Of a stretch of 8,832 bases of DNA, positions 1 to 6,461 are shown piece after piece (position 1 is the stretch's first letter; each line of letters opens with the position of its first letter). A program made the position numbers and the translations under genes. The notes below the pieces were generated by a model. The model had not been told where the DNA came from and searched no databases. It saw nothing but the letters and a program-made list of their open reading frames with translations. The DNA lies in assembly GCA_028866335.1 (NCBI GenBank), contig JAGWIL010000058.1:1-8832 (forward strand), read 5' to 3'. This DNA comes from Rhodospirillales bacterium. GTDB lineage: Bacteria; Pseudomonadota; Alphaproteobacteria; Acetobacterales; Acetobacteraceae.

Positions 1-1
1 T

Positions 2-463
2 CTGTTGGCGAAGGATTGGGCCGGGCGCGCGGATGGCTTGCCGTTCGTAAACCCGCAACAAGCGGTGATTCTGGCCTCTATCGTGCAGCAGGAAACGCCG
101 CTGAACGGCGACATGCCGCTGATTGCCGCCGTGTATGAAAACCGGCTGCGGGCAGGGATGAAGCTGCAAGCCGACCCGACGGTGATTTTCGCCGCCAGCG
201 GCGGGCGGCAATCTGGTGGCATGAGCATCACCAGGGCGGATCTGGCGCTTGCATCGCCTTATAACACCTATGTTGCCGGGGGGTTGCCGCCAGGGCCGAT
301 CTGCTCGCCCGGTGCCGCTGCGTTACAAGCCGTGCTGCACCCGGCGCAGACGGATGCGCTATATTTTGTGGCGGCGGATGACGGCACCCACCGCTCCGTG
401 TTCACGCATTCCTTCAAGGATCAGCTAAGCAATATACAGCGCTTTTTAGGGCAGACCCAATAA
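2..463 (+). CDS. mltG: Endolytic murein transglycosylase MltG, C-terminal part (5' end outside window)
   Basis: This is the last ~153 codons of MltG (YceG-like), an inner-membrane lytic transglycosylase that cuts nascent peptidoglycan strands and helps end glycan polymerisation. The visible part carries the family's catalytic-domain signatures in order: ASIVQQET (about residues 25-32 of the fragment), an NRLRAGMKLQADPTVIF block, SPYNTY, GLPPGPI, and a C-terminal YFVAADDGTH segment. From memory, the catalytic glutamate of the E. coli enzyme (E218) is the second Glu of its ASIVEKET motif. That residue is kept here as the Glu of QQET, while the first Glu is replaced by Gln. The N-terminal membrane anchor and LysM-like region lie upstream of the window. 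The gene converges on the ankyrin-protein gene with only 7 bases between the stop codons. Confidence 0.95.
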   Translation: MLAKDWAGRADGLPFVNPQQAVILASIVQQETPLNGDMPLIAAVYENRLRAGMKLQADPTVIFAASGGRQSGGMSITRADLALASPYNTYVAGGLPPGPICSPGAAALQAVLHPAQTDALYFVAADDGTHRSVFTHSFKDQLSNIQRFLGQTQ

Positions 464-470
464 CGAGGGT

Positions 471-1094
471 TTAGTTTTTAGCACCGAAACCGAGGAAACC
501 CGCTTGCGGGTTGGGCGTGCCGGTGCTGCCTGCCCCAAGCGTTGTGCGCGGCGTGACGCTGGCCGCGGCGGGCATAACCGCATGGGCTTTGTGGCTCGCA
601 GGCTTGCTGGCCGGGGTTTTATCCAGCGTCCAGGGCGTGCCGGTGGGGCCGCCTAGCCCTTGCGAGGCAAGCTCGTTACGGGTGCCCAGCAGCAGGAAGG
701 TGATGTCGTTGCGGTTCAGCGCGATGGAAAGGTCGAGCGGGGTTTCGCCGAATTGATCCTTGGCGGTGATATCCGCACCCCGGCTCACAGCGTCCTGCGC
801 GGAGCCGTAATCATCTGCGTTAATGGCGGTGAAGAGCTCCTGAGTGGGGTCTCCGCTTGCGGGTTTCTGCATTTGCTGGCCGGTGGCCGGCGGGGCGATG
901 CTGCCAATACCCGGCAGCCCGGCCGGGGCGATATCCGGCGTGTGGGGCTTCACCTGGGGTGCGGGCATACCACCCATGGCGCCCGTGCCGCCCGTGCCGG
1001 AGCTCATCGGTCCGGCACTGGACATTTGGGCATAGGCCGGGGTTGCGGCGGCGCCAAGGATCAAGCCCAGCGCCAAGGGGAGAGCAGATTTCAT
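471..1094 (-). CDS. Exported ankyrin-repeat protein
   Basis: A 207-aa protein of unknown specific role. Residues 1-22 form a clear Sec signal peptide: Lys at position 3, a hydrophobic core LPLALGLILGAAA, and a probable cut after AYA. A Gly/Met/Ser/Pro-rich low-complexity stretch follows (about 23-80), then an ankyrin region at about 83-140 containing the diagnostic GETPLDLSIALNRND (loop plus helix pair). The tail is Pro/Ala/Thr-rich (about 145-207). There is room for only about two repeats, fewer than most ankyrin domains. The protein probably acts in the periplasm through protein binding. It lies 49 bases downstream of phaR on the same strand, so it may be co-transcribed with it; I see no obvious promoter in the gap. 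The ribosome site is weak (GAGAGCGGG before the ATG). Confidence 0.8.
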   Translation of the reverse strand: MKSALPLALGLILGAAATPAYAQMSSAGPMSSGTGGTGAMGGMPAPQVKPHTPDIAPAGLPGIGSIAPPATGQQMQKPASGDPTQELFTAINADDYGSAQDAVSRGADITAKDQFGETPLDLSIALNRNDITFLLLGTRNELASQGLGGPTGTPWTLDKTPASKPASHKAHAVMPAAASVTPRTTLGAGSTGTPNPQAGFLGFGAKN

Positions 1095-1143
1095 GGTCCC
1101 GCTCTCTACCTCATGCGCGCTGGCCCGTCTATGCGCTCGGGCT

Positions 1144-1749
1144 TTATGCTTTGCCCTTGCTTTTTGCGGCCGCGAGTTCGGCCTGGAGCCGCTCGACCTC
1201 CGCGCGGAGGCTTAGAATTTCCTCCTGGTAGTCTTGAACGCTATGCTGCCCGGTTTTGCCCTCGGCGCCCTCGCGGTAAAAAGGCGTGAACAGGCTCATC
1301 GCGCGCTCCATCATTTCCATGTTCTTGCGGCCCATATCCTCCATGCCGGGGGGAATGAAGGGGCCGAAGGTTTTGCTGACGGTTTCGCGCATGGTTTCCT
1401 GCTGGCGCAGAAAATTGGTCATCGCCTGGTCGAGATATTTCGGCATCAGGCCGGGCATGTCGGTTCCGTACACGCCGATGAGCTGGCGCAGAAAATTGGT
1501 CGGCAGCAGGGCGTTGCCCTTGCCCTCTTCATCGACAATGATCTGGGTAAGCACGGAGCGGGTGATGTCGTCGCCGTTTTTGGCGTCGTAAACCACGAAA
1601 TCTCGGTTGTTGCGGACCATTTCCGCCAGATTGTCCAGCGTGATGTAGCTGGATGATTCCGTGTTATAGAGGCGGCGATTGGCGTATTTTTTGACGATGA
1701 CGGGCTGTGGGTTGGGTTTGACCGTTTCACTCATGGATTTTTCTTTCAT
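1144..1749 (-). CDS. phaR: Polyhydroxyalkanoate synthesis regulator/repressor PhaR
   Basis: PhaR is a DNA-binding repressor that also binds PHA. When no granules exist it represses phasin and PHA genes, and it is titrated off when granules form. Residues ~17-77 are the N-terminal PHB/PHA DNA-binding domain (VIVKKYANRRLYNTESSSYI, then VVYDAKNGDDITRSVLTQII). Residues ~81-120 are the PHB-accumulation domain (LPTNFLRQLIGVYG ... YLDQAMTNF). The C-terminus (~171-198) is a heptad-like Glu/Leu coiled coil. The 201-aa length is normal for the family. The start is uncertain: ATG at 1749 gives a 5-residue extension, and the ATG at 1734 (MSETV...) is equally possible because neither has a good Shine-Dalgarno sequence. 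It is divergent from the PhaC-like operon across a ~150-base region, a natural place for autoregulation and operon control. Confidence 0.93.
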   Translation of the reverse strand: MKEKSMSETVKPNPQPVIVKKYANRRLYNTESSSYITLDNLAEMVRNNRDFVVYDAKNGDDITRSVLTQIIVDEEGKGNALLPTNFLRQLIGVYGTDMPGLMPKYLDQAMTNFLRQQETMRETVSKTFGPFIPPGMEDMGRKNMEMMERAMSLFTPFYREGAEGKTGQHSVQDYQEEILSLRAEVERLQAELAAAKSKGKA

Positions 1750-1773
1750 CCCGGTTCGGTGGTGAACGCAGGC

Positions 1774-1790
1774 GGTAGGCTCACCCTACC
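1774..1790. repeat. Perfect inverted repeat in the phaR / PHA-operon intergenic region
   Basis: GGTAGG (1774-1779) and CCTACC (1785-1790) are exact inverted complements separated by CTCAC. The element lies 25 bases upstream of the longer phaR start. It could be a regulator half-site pair or a small hairpin in the phaR leader. It has no T-run, so it is not a terminator. Confidence 0.4.
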
Positions 1791-1807
1791 ATAGAAACAC
1801 GAAATTT

Positions 1808-1833
1808 GTGCGCTGCACAGTGCGCCGTGGTGC
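1808..1833. promoter_or_regulatory. TGC-rich cluster, candidate PhaR operator
   Basis: The hexamer GTGCGC occurs twice as a direct repeat (1808-1813 and 1820-1825), one 12-base period apart, with CTGCACAG between them. Further TGC steps occur up to 1833. From memory, PhaR of Paracoccus binds TGC-rich DNA, and this cluster lies between phaR and the operon it would be expected to control. Assignment as an operator is inference. Confidence 0.35.
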
Positions 1834-1901
1834 TTCGCTTATGGAGATTTTTTCTGCGGCGCGGTAGACAGGGCGGGCAGGGCGGCAGGAATTTATGGCG
1901 C

Positions 1902-2255
1902 ATGGACGAAAATTTGGCCAAGGATTTTGTGGCCGTGTGGCAGAGCGAGCTAACCGCCATGGCGGCGGATCGCGAGTTACGCGAGAGCTGGGCCACCATG
2001 CTCAACCTGTGGGCGCAGGTGGCAAATGCCGCCGCCGCGCTGTTGCCAGCCGCACCGCCGCCACATGAGCCCCCGCCCCGAGGCCCCGGCGCCGCTGAGC
2101 CGACGGGGGCCGCGCCCGCTGCTGCTGCATCTGGGTCTGGCCTGGATGAGGTCCAGCGGCTCAACCGCCGCGTTGCTGAGCTTGAGCAGCGCCTGGCAGA
2201 ATTCATGGAACAACGGGACAGAACCGGACCCAGCGGCGCTGGAGGCGCTGGTTGA
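1902..2255 (+). CDS. Small coiled-coil protein, possible PHA-synthase partner or phasin-like protein
   Basis: A 117-aa protein that I cannot assign to a named family. Residues 1-50 are helical and amphipathic (MDENLAKDFVAVWQSELTAM ... ESWATMLNLWAQVANAAAAL) and resemble phasin or PhaE-type helical regions in style. Residues ~51-80 are a Pro/Ala/Gly linker. Residues ~81-106 form a strong heptad coiled coil ([20 protein letters not shown]). There is no signal peptide. The ATG at 1902 is preceded by AGGA at 1887-1890. Codon use in the non-overlapped part (1902-2064) is typical of the neighbours, supporting a real gene. Its last ~190 bases also encode the N-terminus of the downstream PhaC-like enzyme in the +1 frame, so the two are almost surely translated from one mRNA. 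Its place between phaR and a PhaC-like gene suggests a role in PHA metabolism; this is inference. Confidence 0.72.
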   Translation: MDENLAKDFVAVWQSELTAMAADRELRESWATMLNLWAQVANAAAALLPAAPPPHEPPPRGPGAAEPTGAAPAAAASGSGLDEVQRLNRRVAELEQRLAEFMEQRDRTGPSGAGGAG

Positions 2256-3246
2256 GGGGATTAAGCACCAGGACCAATCGCTGATCGCAGGCATCGCCGC
2301 CTACCGGCAGGATAAATACACACGCGCGCTGCGCGATGTGCCAGCCATATGGGAGGAAGGCGAAAGCCGGGTGCTGGATTATGGTGGCAGCGGCACGCCG
2401 GTGTTGTTCGTGCCCAGCCTTATCAACCGCGCGTATATTCTGGATTTGATGGAAGACGCCTCGATGCTGCGCTGGCTGAGCGGGCAGGGGGTACACCCGT
2501 ATCTGCTGGATTGGGGCTGGCCGGGCGAGGTGGAGCGGCAATTTTCCCTCACCGACTACATCGCCGGGCGGCTGGAACGCGCCTTGGCGGCGCTGCCCGG
2601 CCCGGTGGTTCTGGCGGGGTATTGCATGGGCGGGCTGCTGGCGTTGGCGGCGGCGTTGCGCGCGCCCGCGCGGGTGAAGGCGCTGGCTTTGCTGGCGACA
2701 CCGTGGGATTTTCATGCTGACGACCCGGAGGCGGCGCGCCGCGTGGCGCAGGTTTTGCCCTTCATGGAAGCGGCGATGAGGTTTTCCGGCACGCTGCCCA
2801 TTGATGCGCTGAACGCGATGTTCGCCATGGTGGACCCGCATGGGGTGGGCGATAAATATCGGGATTTTGCCGGGCAGGACAAAGCCAGCCCGCGCGCCCG
2901 GCGCTTTGTGGCGATGGAGGATTGGCTGGCCGATGGCGTGCCGCTGGCCGCCCCGGTGGCACGGGAGGTGCTTTCCGGCTGGTATGGTGCCAATGCCACC
3001 GCACGGGGGGAGTGGCGCGTGGCGGGGCTGGCGGTGGACCCGGCGGCCTTGGATATGCCGGTTTTTTGCGCCATTCCGGCGAAAGACCGGCTGGTGCCCG
3101 CTGCTTCCGCCAGGGCGCTGGCCGCGCGGTTAAAGCATGTGACGGTTATTGAGCCCAAGGCCGGGCATATTGGCATGGTGGCGGGCACGTATGCGGAAAC
3201 GTCACTCTGGCGGCCTTTCGCGGAATGGGTATCCGGCATATCGTAA
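2065..3246 (+). CDS. PhaC-like alpha/beta hydrolase (short PHA-synthase-type enzyme)
   Basis: A 393-aa alpha/beta-hydrolase of the PHA synthase/depolymerase-like group. The nucleophile elbow is G-Y-C-M-G-G with Cys187, the Cys-type lipase box of PHA synthases rather than the Ser box of esterases. The other triad residues are Asp341 (AKDRLVP) and His368 (AGHIGMV), matching the GxxDHIxPW and GHI blocks of Pha[14 protein letters not shown] (117-128), LLDWGWPG and [10 protein letters not shown] are also typical. The length is far below class I PhaC (~590 aa) and close to class III/IV PhaC (~360). I chose the ATG at 2065 because [15 protein letters not shown] (residues 13-27) looks like a family N-terminus. 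That start lacks a Shine-Dalgarno site and overlaps the upstream gene by 191 bases. The next in-frame ATG, at 2146, is the alternative. The product may be a polymerase, thioesterase or acyltransferase. Confidence 0.85.
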   Translation: MSPRPEAPAPLSRRGPRPLLLHLGLAWMRSSGSTAALLSLSSAWQNSWNNGTEPDPAALEALVEGIKHQDQSLIAGIAAYRQDKYTRALRDVPAIWEEGESRVLDYGGSGTPVLFVPSLINRAYILDLMEDASMLRWLSGQGVHPYLLDWGWPGEVERQFSLTDYIAGRLERALAALPGPVVLAGYCMGGLLALAAALRAPARVKALALLATPWDFHADDPEAARRVAQVLPFMEAAMRFSGTLPIDALNAMFAMVDPHGVGDKYRDFAGQDKASPRARRFVAMEDWLADGVPLAAPVAREVLSGWYGANATARGEWRVAGLAVDPAALDMPVFCAIPAKDRLVPAASARALAARLKHVTVIEPKAGHIGMVAGTYAETSLWRPFAEWVSGIS

Positions 3247-3283
3247 TTTCAACGACTACGAGGCTGGCAAAAGGAACCAGGAC

Positions 3284-4456
3284 ATGGATGATATCGTCAT
3301 TGTCTCGGCGGCGCGTACCCCCGTCGGCAGCTTTAACGGCGCGTTCAGCGCCACCCCGGCGCACAAGCTGGGCGAGGTGGCGATAAAGGCCGCCATTGAG
3401 CGGGCGGGGCTTTCCCCGGAAGATATCGACGAGGTGATCCTGGGCCAGGTGCTCACCGCCGGGCAGGGCATGAACCCGGCCCGCCAGGCGGCGCGGGCTG
3501 CGGGTATTCCTGACAGCAAGACGGCCTTCGGCATCAACCAGGTTTGCGGCTCTGGCCTACGGGCGGTGGCGCTGGCGGCGCAGCAGGTTATGTCTGGCCA
3601 GAGCAACATTGTGGTGGCAGGCGGGCAGGAGAATATGAGCCTTTCACCCCATGCGCAGCATCTGCGCGCCGGCCAGAAAATGGGCGATCTGAATTTTGTG
3701 GATACGATGCTGAAAGACGGGCTGTGGGATGCCTTTAACGGCTACCACATGGGTATCACCGCCGAGAACGTCGCCAAGCAGTGGCAGGTTTCGCGGGATG
3801 AACAGGATGCGATGGCACTGGCCTCGCAACAGAAAGCTTCCGCCGCGCAGAAGGCCGGGAAATTCAAGGACGAAATTGCGCCGGTGACCCTTTCCAGCCG
3901 CAAGGGCGAGGTTGTGGTGGAGAATGACGAGTATATCCGCCATGACGCCTCCGCCGAGACCATGGCGAAGCTGAAGCCGGCTTTTGCCAAGGATGGCACG
4001 GTGACGGCCGGTAATGCCTCCGGCATTAACGATGGAGCCGCCGCGCTGGTGGTGATGAGTGCCAAGGAGGCCGCCAAACGCGGGCTGACGCCGCTGGCGC
4101 GCATTGTGAGTTTCGCCACTGCCGGGGTGGACCCGGCGCTGATGGGCTCCGGGCCTATCCCCGCCTCGCGCAAGGCGTTGGACCGCGCGGGGTGGAAAGC
4201 CGCCGAGCTGGATTTGATTGAAGCCAACGAAGCCTTTGCCGCGCAAGCCTGTGCGGTGAACCGCGATCTGGCGTTCGACCCCGCCAAGGTGAATGTGAAT
4301 GGCGGGGCGATTGCCATTGGCCACCCGATTGGTGCCTCGGGCGCGCGGATTTTAACCACCCTGCTGCATGAGATGAAGCGGCGCGGCGCCCATAAAGGGC
4401 TTGCCACCGTATGCATTGGCGGCGGCATGGGCGTTGCCATGTGCGTTGAGCGCTAG
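3284..4456 (+). CDS. phaA: Acetyl-CoA C-acetyltransferase (biosynthetic-type thiolase)
   Basis: A thiolase interconverting two acetyl-CoA with acetoacetyl-CoA plus CoA, in the cytoplasm. The 390-aa length is standard. Catalytic residues are all present: Cys88 in NQVCGSG (acyl-enzyme nucleophile), His347 in GHPIG, and Cys377 in [15 protein letters not shown] and the [19 protein letters not shown] signature are intact. The ATG at 3284 is chosen because AAGGA (3271-3275) is well spaced before it and the protein then starts [13 protein letters not shown] as in the family. It sits 37 bases after the PhaC-like gene and 2 bases before scoA. Together with SCOT it would degrade acetoacetate to acetyl-CoA; in reverse it supplies acetoacetyl-CoA for PHA. 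No acetoacetyl-CoA reductase (phaB) is in the window. The alternative name is atoB. Confidence 0.95.
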   Translation: MDDIVIVSAARTPVGSFNGAFSATPAHKLGEVAIKAAIERAGLSPEDIDEVILGQVLTAGQGMNPARQAARAAGIPDSKTAFGINQVCGSGLRAVALAAQQVMSGQSNIVVAGGQENMSLSPHAQHLRAGQKMGDLNFVDTMLKDGLWDAFNGYHMGITAENVAKQWQVSRDEQDAMALASQQKASAAQKAGKFKDEIAPVTLSSRKGEVVVENDEYIRHDASAETMAKLKPAFAKDGTVTAGNASGINDGAAALVVMSAKEAAKRGLTPLARIVSFATAGVDPALMGSGPIPASRKALDRAGWKAAELDLIEANEAFAAQACAVNRDLAFDPAKVNVNGGAIAIGHPIGASGARILTTLLHEMKRRGAHKGLATVCIGGGMGVAMCVER

Positions 4457-4458
4457 AC

Positions 4459-5169
4459 ATGGCAATAAGTAAGGTTTGCACCAATGCCGCCGAAGCCCTG
4501 AAGGGCAAATTGTTCGATGGCATGACCATCATGTCCGGCGGGTTCGGCTTATGCGGGATCGCGCAGAGCCTGATTGAGGCGATCCGGGATTCAGGGGTTA
4601 AGGATCTCACCGTAATCTCCAACAATGCCGGGATCGACGGCGTGGGGCTGGGGATGCTGCTGGAAACACGGCAGATTAAAAAGATGATCTCATCTTATGT
4701 GGGGGAGAACGCGACCTTCGCGAAGCAATATCTGGCGGGGGAGCTGGAGATTGAGTTTAACCCGCAGGGTACGCTGGCGGAGCGCATCCGCGCGGGCGGG
4801 GCGGGCATACCGGCGTTTTTCACCGCCACCGGCTATGGCACCCAGGTGGCCGAGGGCAAGGAAACTCGCGAATTTAACGGCCGCCATTATGTGATGGAGA
4901 CCGGGTTGTTCGCGGACCTGGCGATTATTCATGCCTGGAAGGCCGACACCGAGGGCAATTTGGTTTACCGCAAGACCGCGCGGAATTTTAACCCGGTGAT
5001 GGCGACGGCCTCTAAATTCACCGTGGCCGAGGTTGAGAATTTGGTTGAGCCAGGCGAGATCGACCCCGATCGCATCATCACACCTGGCATTTACGTGAAG
5101 AAGATCGTGAAACCCGCGCATATCGAAAAGCGGATTGAACAGCGCACTGTGCGCAAGAAGGAGGGTTGA
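4459..5169 (+). CDS. scoA: Succinyl-CoA:3-oxoacid CoA-transferase subunit A
   Basis: The alpha subunit of SCOT, which moves CoA from succinyl-CoA to acetoacetate, giving acetoacetyl-CoA and succinate. The 236-aa length matches the family. The CoA-transferase I signature is near the N-terminus: DGMTIMSGGFGLCGIAQ (20-36) followed by VISNNAG (52-58). The internal FFTATGYGT, the PAFFTATG loop and the C-terminal DPDRIITPGIYVKKIV block are typical of scoA. The ATG follows the phaA stop by two bases and has only a weak ribosome site, suggesting translational coupling. The scoB gene begins 3 bases downstream. The enzyme family also includes acetate- and butyrate-specific forms, but the close match to the scoA pattern plus the thiolase neighbour favours acetoacetate. 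Confidence 0.94.
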   Translation: MAISKVCTNAAEALKGKLFDGMTIMSGGFGLCGIAQSLIEAIRDSGVKDLTVISNNAGIDGVGLGMLLETRQIKKMISSYVGENATFAKQYLAGELEIEFNPQGTLAERIRAGGAGIPAFFTATGYGTQVAEGKETREFNGRHYVMETGLFADLAIIHAWKADTEGNLVYRKTARNFNPVMATASKFTVAEVENLVEPGEIDPDRIITPGIYVKKIVKPAHIEKRIEQRTVRKKEG

Positions 5170-5172
5170 GCC

Positions 5173-5814
5173 ATGCCCTGGAGCCGCGATGAAATGGCCG
5201 CGAAGGCCGCCGCCGAGCTGGAAGACGGGTTTTATGTCAATCTCGGCATCGGGATTCCCACGCTGGTGGCGAACCATATCCCCGAAGGCATGGACATTCA
5301 TCTGCAATCTGAGAACGGGATGATGGGCACCGGGCCGTTTCCGTTTGAGGGCGAGGAGGATGCCGACCTGATTAACGCAGGCAAGCAGACGGTGACGGAG
5401 CTTCCCACCACCAGCTATTTCGATTCAGCCCAGAGCTTCGGGATGATCCGTGGCGGGCATATCGATATTTCCATTCTGGGCGCGTTGCAGGTGGCGGAGA
5501 ACGGCGACCTCGCCAACTGGATGGTGCCCGGCAAAATGGTGAAGGGCATGGGCGGGGCGATGGATCTGGTTGCGGGCGTGCCGCGCGTGGTGGTGCTGAT
5601 GGAGCACACCGCCAAGGGTGAGCCCAAAATTCTGAAGCAATGCAATTTGCCGCTTACGGGTAAGGGTGTGGTTTCCAAGATCATCACCGATCTCGGCGTG
5701 TTTGAGGTGCAGAAGGGCAAGGGGCTGGTGCTGACCGAGCACGCGCCGGGTGTGACCGTGGAGGAGATACGCCAGCAAACCGAGGCGGATTTTACGGTGG
5801 CTTTGAAAAAATAA
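5173..5814 (+). CDS. scoB: Succinyl-CoA:3-oxoacid CoA-transferase subunit B
   Basis: The beta subunit of SCOT carries the catalytic glutamate that forms the enzyme-CoA thioester. That residue is Glu47 in the S-E-N-G motif (46-49), within [15 protein letters not shown]. Other family blocks are [16 protein letters not shown] (19-34), [25 protein letters not shown] and [11 protein letters not shown]. The 213-aa length is normal. The start is secured by a strong Shine-Dalgarno AAGGAGGG (5158-5165) overlapping the end of scoA, 7 bases before the ATG. It is the last gene of the phaC-like/phaA/scoAB operon. A hairpin directly downstream faces the convergent exported-protein genes. Confidence 0.95.
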   Translation: MPWSRDEMAAKAAAELEDGFYVNLGIGIPTLVANHIPEGMDIHLQSENGMMGTGPFPFEGEEDADLINAGKQTVTELPTTSYFDSAQSFGMIRGGHIDISILGALQVAENGDLANWMVPGKMVKGMGGAMDLVAGVPRVVVLMEHTAKGEPKILKQCNLPLTGKGVVSKIITDLGVFEVQKGKGLVLTEHAPGVTVEEIRQQTEADFTVALKK

Positions 5815-5820
5815 CCGGGT

Positions 5821-5859
5821 TTGCGCCCTCCCGAATGGCAAGCAGTAGGGAAGGCGCAA
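5821..5859. terminator. Hairpin between convergent scoB and small exported-protein gene, probable terminator
   Basis: The arms TTGCGCCCTCCC (5821-5832) and GGGAAGGCGCAA (5848-5859) pair at 11 of 12 positions around a 15-base loop. In a minus-strand transcript the odd pair becomes a G-U wobble, so the stem is complete. That transcript then reaches a T-run (the complement of the A-run at 5806-5811), about 9 bases past the stem. In the plus direction no T-run follows. It therefore fits best as a terminator for the minus-strand genes and may also slow plus-strand transcription. Confidence 0.5.
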
Positions 5860-5874
5860 GCTAAACGCTTAGCT
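5859..5874. repeat. Short inverted repeat at the stop of the 81-aa gene
   Basis: AGCTAA (5859-5864) and TTAGCT (5869-5874) are exact inverted complements around ACGC. The right arm contains the stop codon of the minus-strand 81-aa gene. It abuts the larger hairpin 5821-5859 and may be part of the same transcription-end structure. Confidence 0.35.
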
Positions 5875-6114
5875 ATTATACCCGTTATTATCGCCAGCGT
5901 TGGCATACTCAGCCGCATTTGGGGCGGTTTTGAAGTCAGCCGGCACCTGGGTGTTTAATGCGGCACGGCCCTGATATGCCGGGGCATTTGAAATGCGGAC
6001 CAGATGCTGCTGCGGCTGGCTGGTGCCGAAATCTCCCGAGCGGGCCTGGGCGGCAAATGGTGCCAGGGAAGCGGCCAAAACGGCGGCCGAAGCGAATTTA
6101 GCGAAATGTGACAT
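5869..6114 (-). CDS. Small exported protein (81 aa), paralogue of the next gene
   Basis: An unknown short protein. Residues 1-24 are a signal peptide (SHFAKFASAAVLAASLAPFA, probable cut after AQA). The mature part, about 57 aa, is hydrophilic and rich in Ala, Asn, Gln and Ser, without cysteine or any domain I recognise. Its signal peptide and the DNA encoding it are almost the same as in the 87-aa gene 30 bases upstream on the same strand, showing tandem duplication. The mature parts are strongly diverged, with at most a short shared AYQG/AYRG-type stretch. The ribosome site is AAAGGC about 10 bases before the ATG. It is probably co-transcribed with the 87-aa gene from the promoter at 6462-6488. 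Confidence 0.68.
   Translation of the reverse strand: MSHFAKFASAAVLAASLAPFAAQARSGDFGTSQPQQHLVRISNAPAYQGRAALNTQVPADFKTAPNAAEYANAGDNNGYNS
6062..6114 (-). repeat. Direct repeat copy A (signal-peptide coding segment)
   Basis: Fifty-three bases at the start of the 81-aa gene match 6356-6408 at 46 positions by hand alignment, in the same orientation and without gaps. The repeat covers the start codon and the first ~17 codons of the signal peptide. Confidence 0.85.
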
Positions 6115-6144
6115 GATGAATTGCCTTTTTGAAAGTGAAGAATT

Positions 6145-6408
6145 TTACCGGGTTCGAGCGCGGCTGTTATTTGAGGCATCGGAAGCCCGGGCAGACCAGG
6201 TCATACTGGATCTTTCGGCGTAGGAGGGCTGGCTGTGACTGTCCTGCCGGACCGCAAATTTTCCACGATAGGCACCATTGGCGCCATGGCCCTGCTGATG
6301 AATTTCCTGAGCGGCGTGGCTGTTGGCAGCATTCTGGGCATTTGCCGCGAACGGGGCCAGGGAAGCGGCCAAAACGGCGATAGAAGCGAATTTAGCAAAG
6401 AGTGTCAT
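6145..6408 (-). CDS. Small exported protein (87 aa), promoter-proximal paralogue
   Basis: An unknown short protein. Residues 1-24 are a signal peptide (TLFAKFASIAVLAASLAPFA, probable cut after ANA). The mature part, ~63 aa, is polar (His, Gln, Ser, Asn, Arg), carries no cysteine, and ends in an Arg/Ser-rich tail (SNNSRARTR). No known domain is visible. The start is supported by GGAGA about 7 bases before the ATG and by the exact match of the start region to the paralogue. A promoter with a perfect TATAAT lies at 6462-6488 on this strand. Palindromes expected to bind the divergent TetR regulator overlap it, so expression is probably repressible. Function could be periplasmic stress protection or surface binding; there is no direct evidence. 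Confidence 0.68.
   Translation of the reverse strand: MTLFAKFASIAVLAASLAPFAANAQNAANSHAAQEIHQQGHGANGAYRGKFAVRQDSHSQPSYAERSSMTWSARASDASNNSRARTR
6356..6408 (-). repeat. Direct repeat copy B (signal-peptide coding segment)
   Basis: Partner of the segment 6062-6114, 46 of 53 bases identical, covering the start codon and signal-peptide core of the 87-aa gene. The spacing between copies is 294 bases, equal to one gene plus its gap, as expected for a tandem gene duplication. Confidence 0.85.
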
Positions 6409-6461
6409 TTAAGAATCTCCATCTTTGAAAGGGGTTTTTGGGGCCCCGGTGATGGAGAGTA

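Noticed and set aside
497..512. AACCCGC-TT-GCGGGTT inverted repeat near the mltG/ankyrin convergent stops, as a terminator
   Set aside because: It lies inside the ankyrin-protein coding sequence and has no T-run directly after it in either direction.
660..1289. Long plus-strand open frames opposite the ankyrin and phaR genes
   Set aside because: Their products are Arg/Gly/Pro-rich with no motifs; they are antisense shadows of the minus-strand genes, common in GC-rich DNA.
2026..2064. Hydrolase start at 2026
   Set aside because: It would add 13 Arg/Pro/Cys-rich residues (PPPRCCQPHRRH) with no family look and no ribosome site; 2065 is better.
3149..3283. Upstream GTG/ATG extension of the thiolase into the hydrolase gene
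   Set aside because: The family N-terminus [13 protein letters not shown] and a good Shine-Dalgarno sequence fix the start at 3284; the extension overlaps a different coding frame.
6145..6223. 87-aa gene as a frameshifted pseudogene because of its odd Ser/Arg tail
   Set aside because: No alternative frame continues similarity to the paralogue or shows a recognisable C-terminus, so a breakage cannot be supported.
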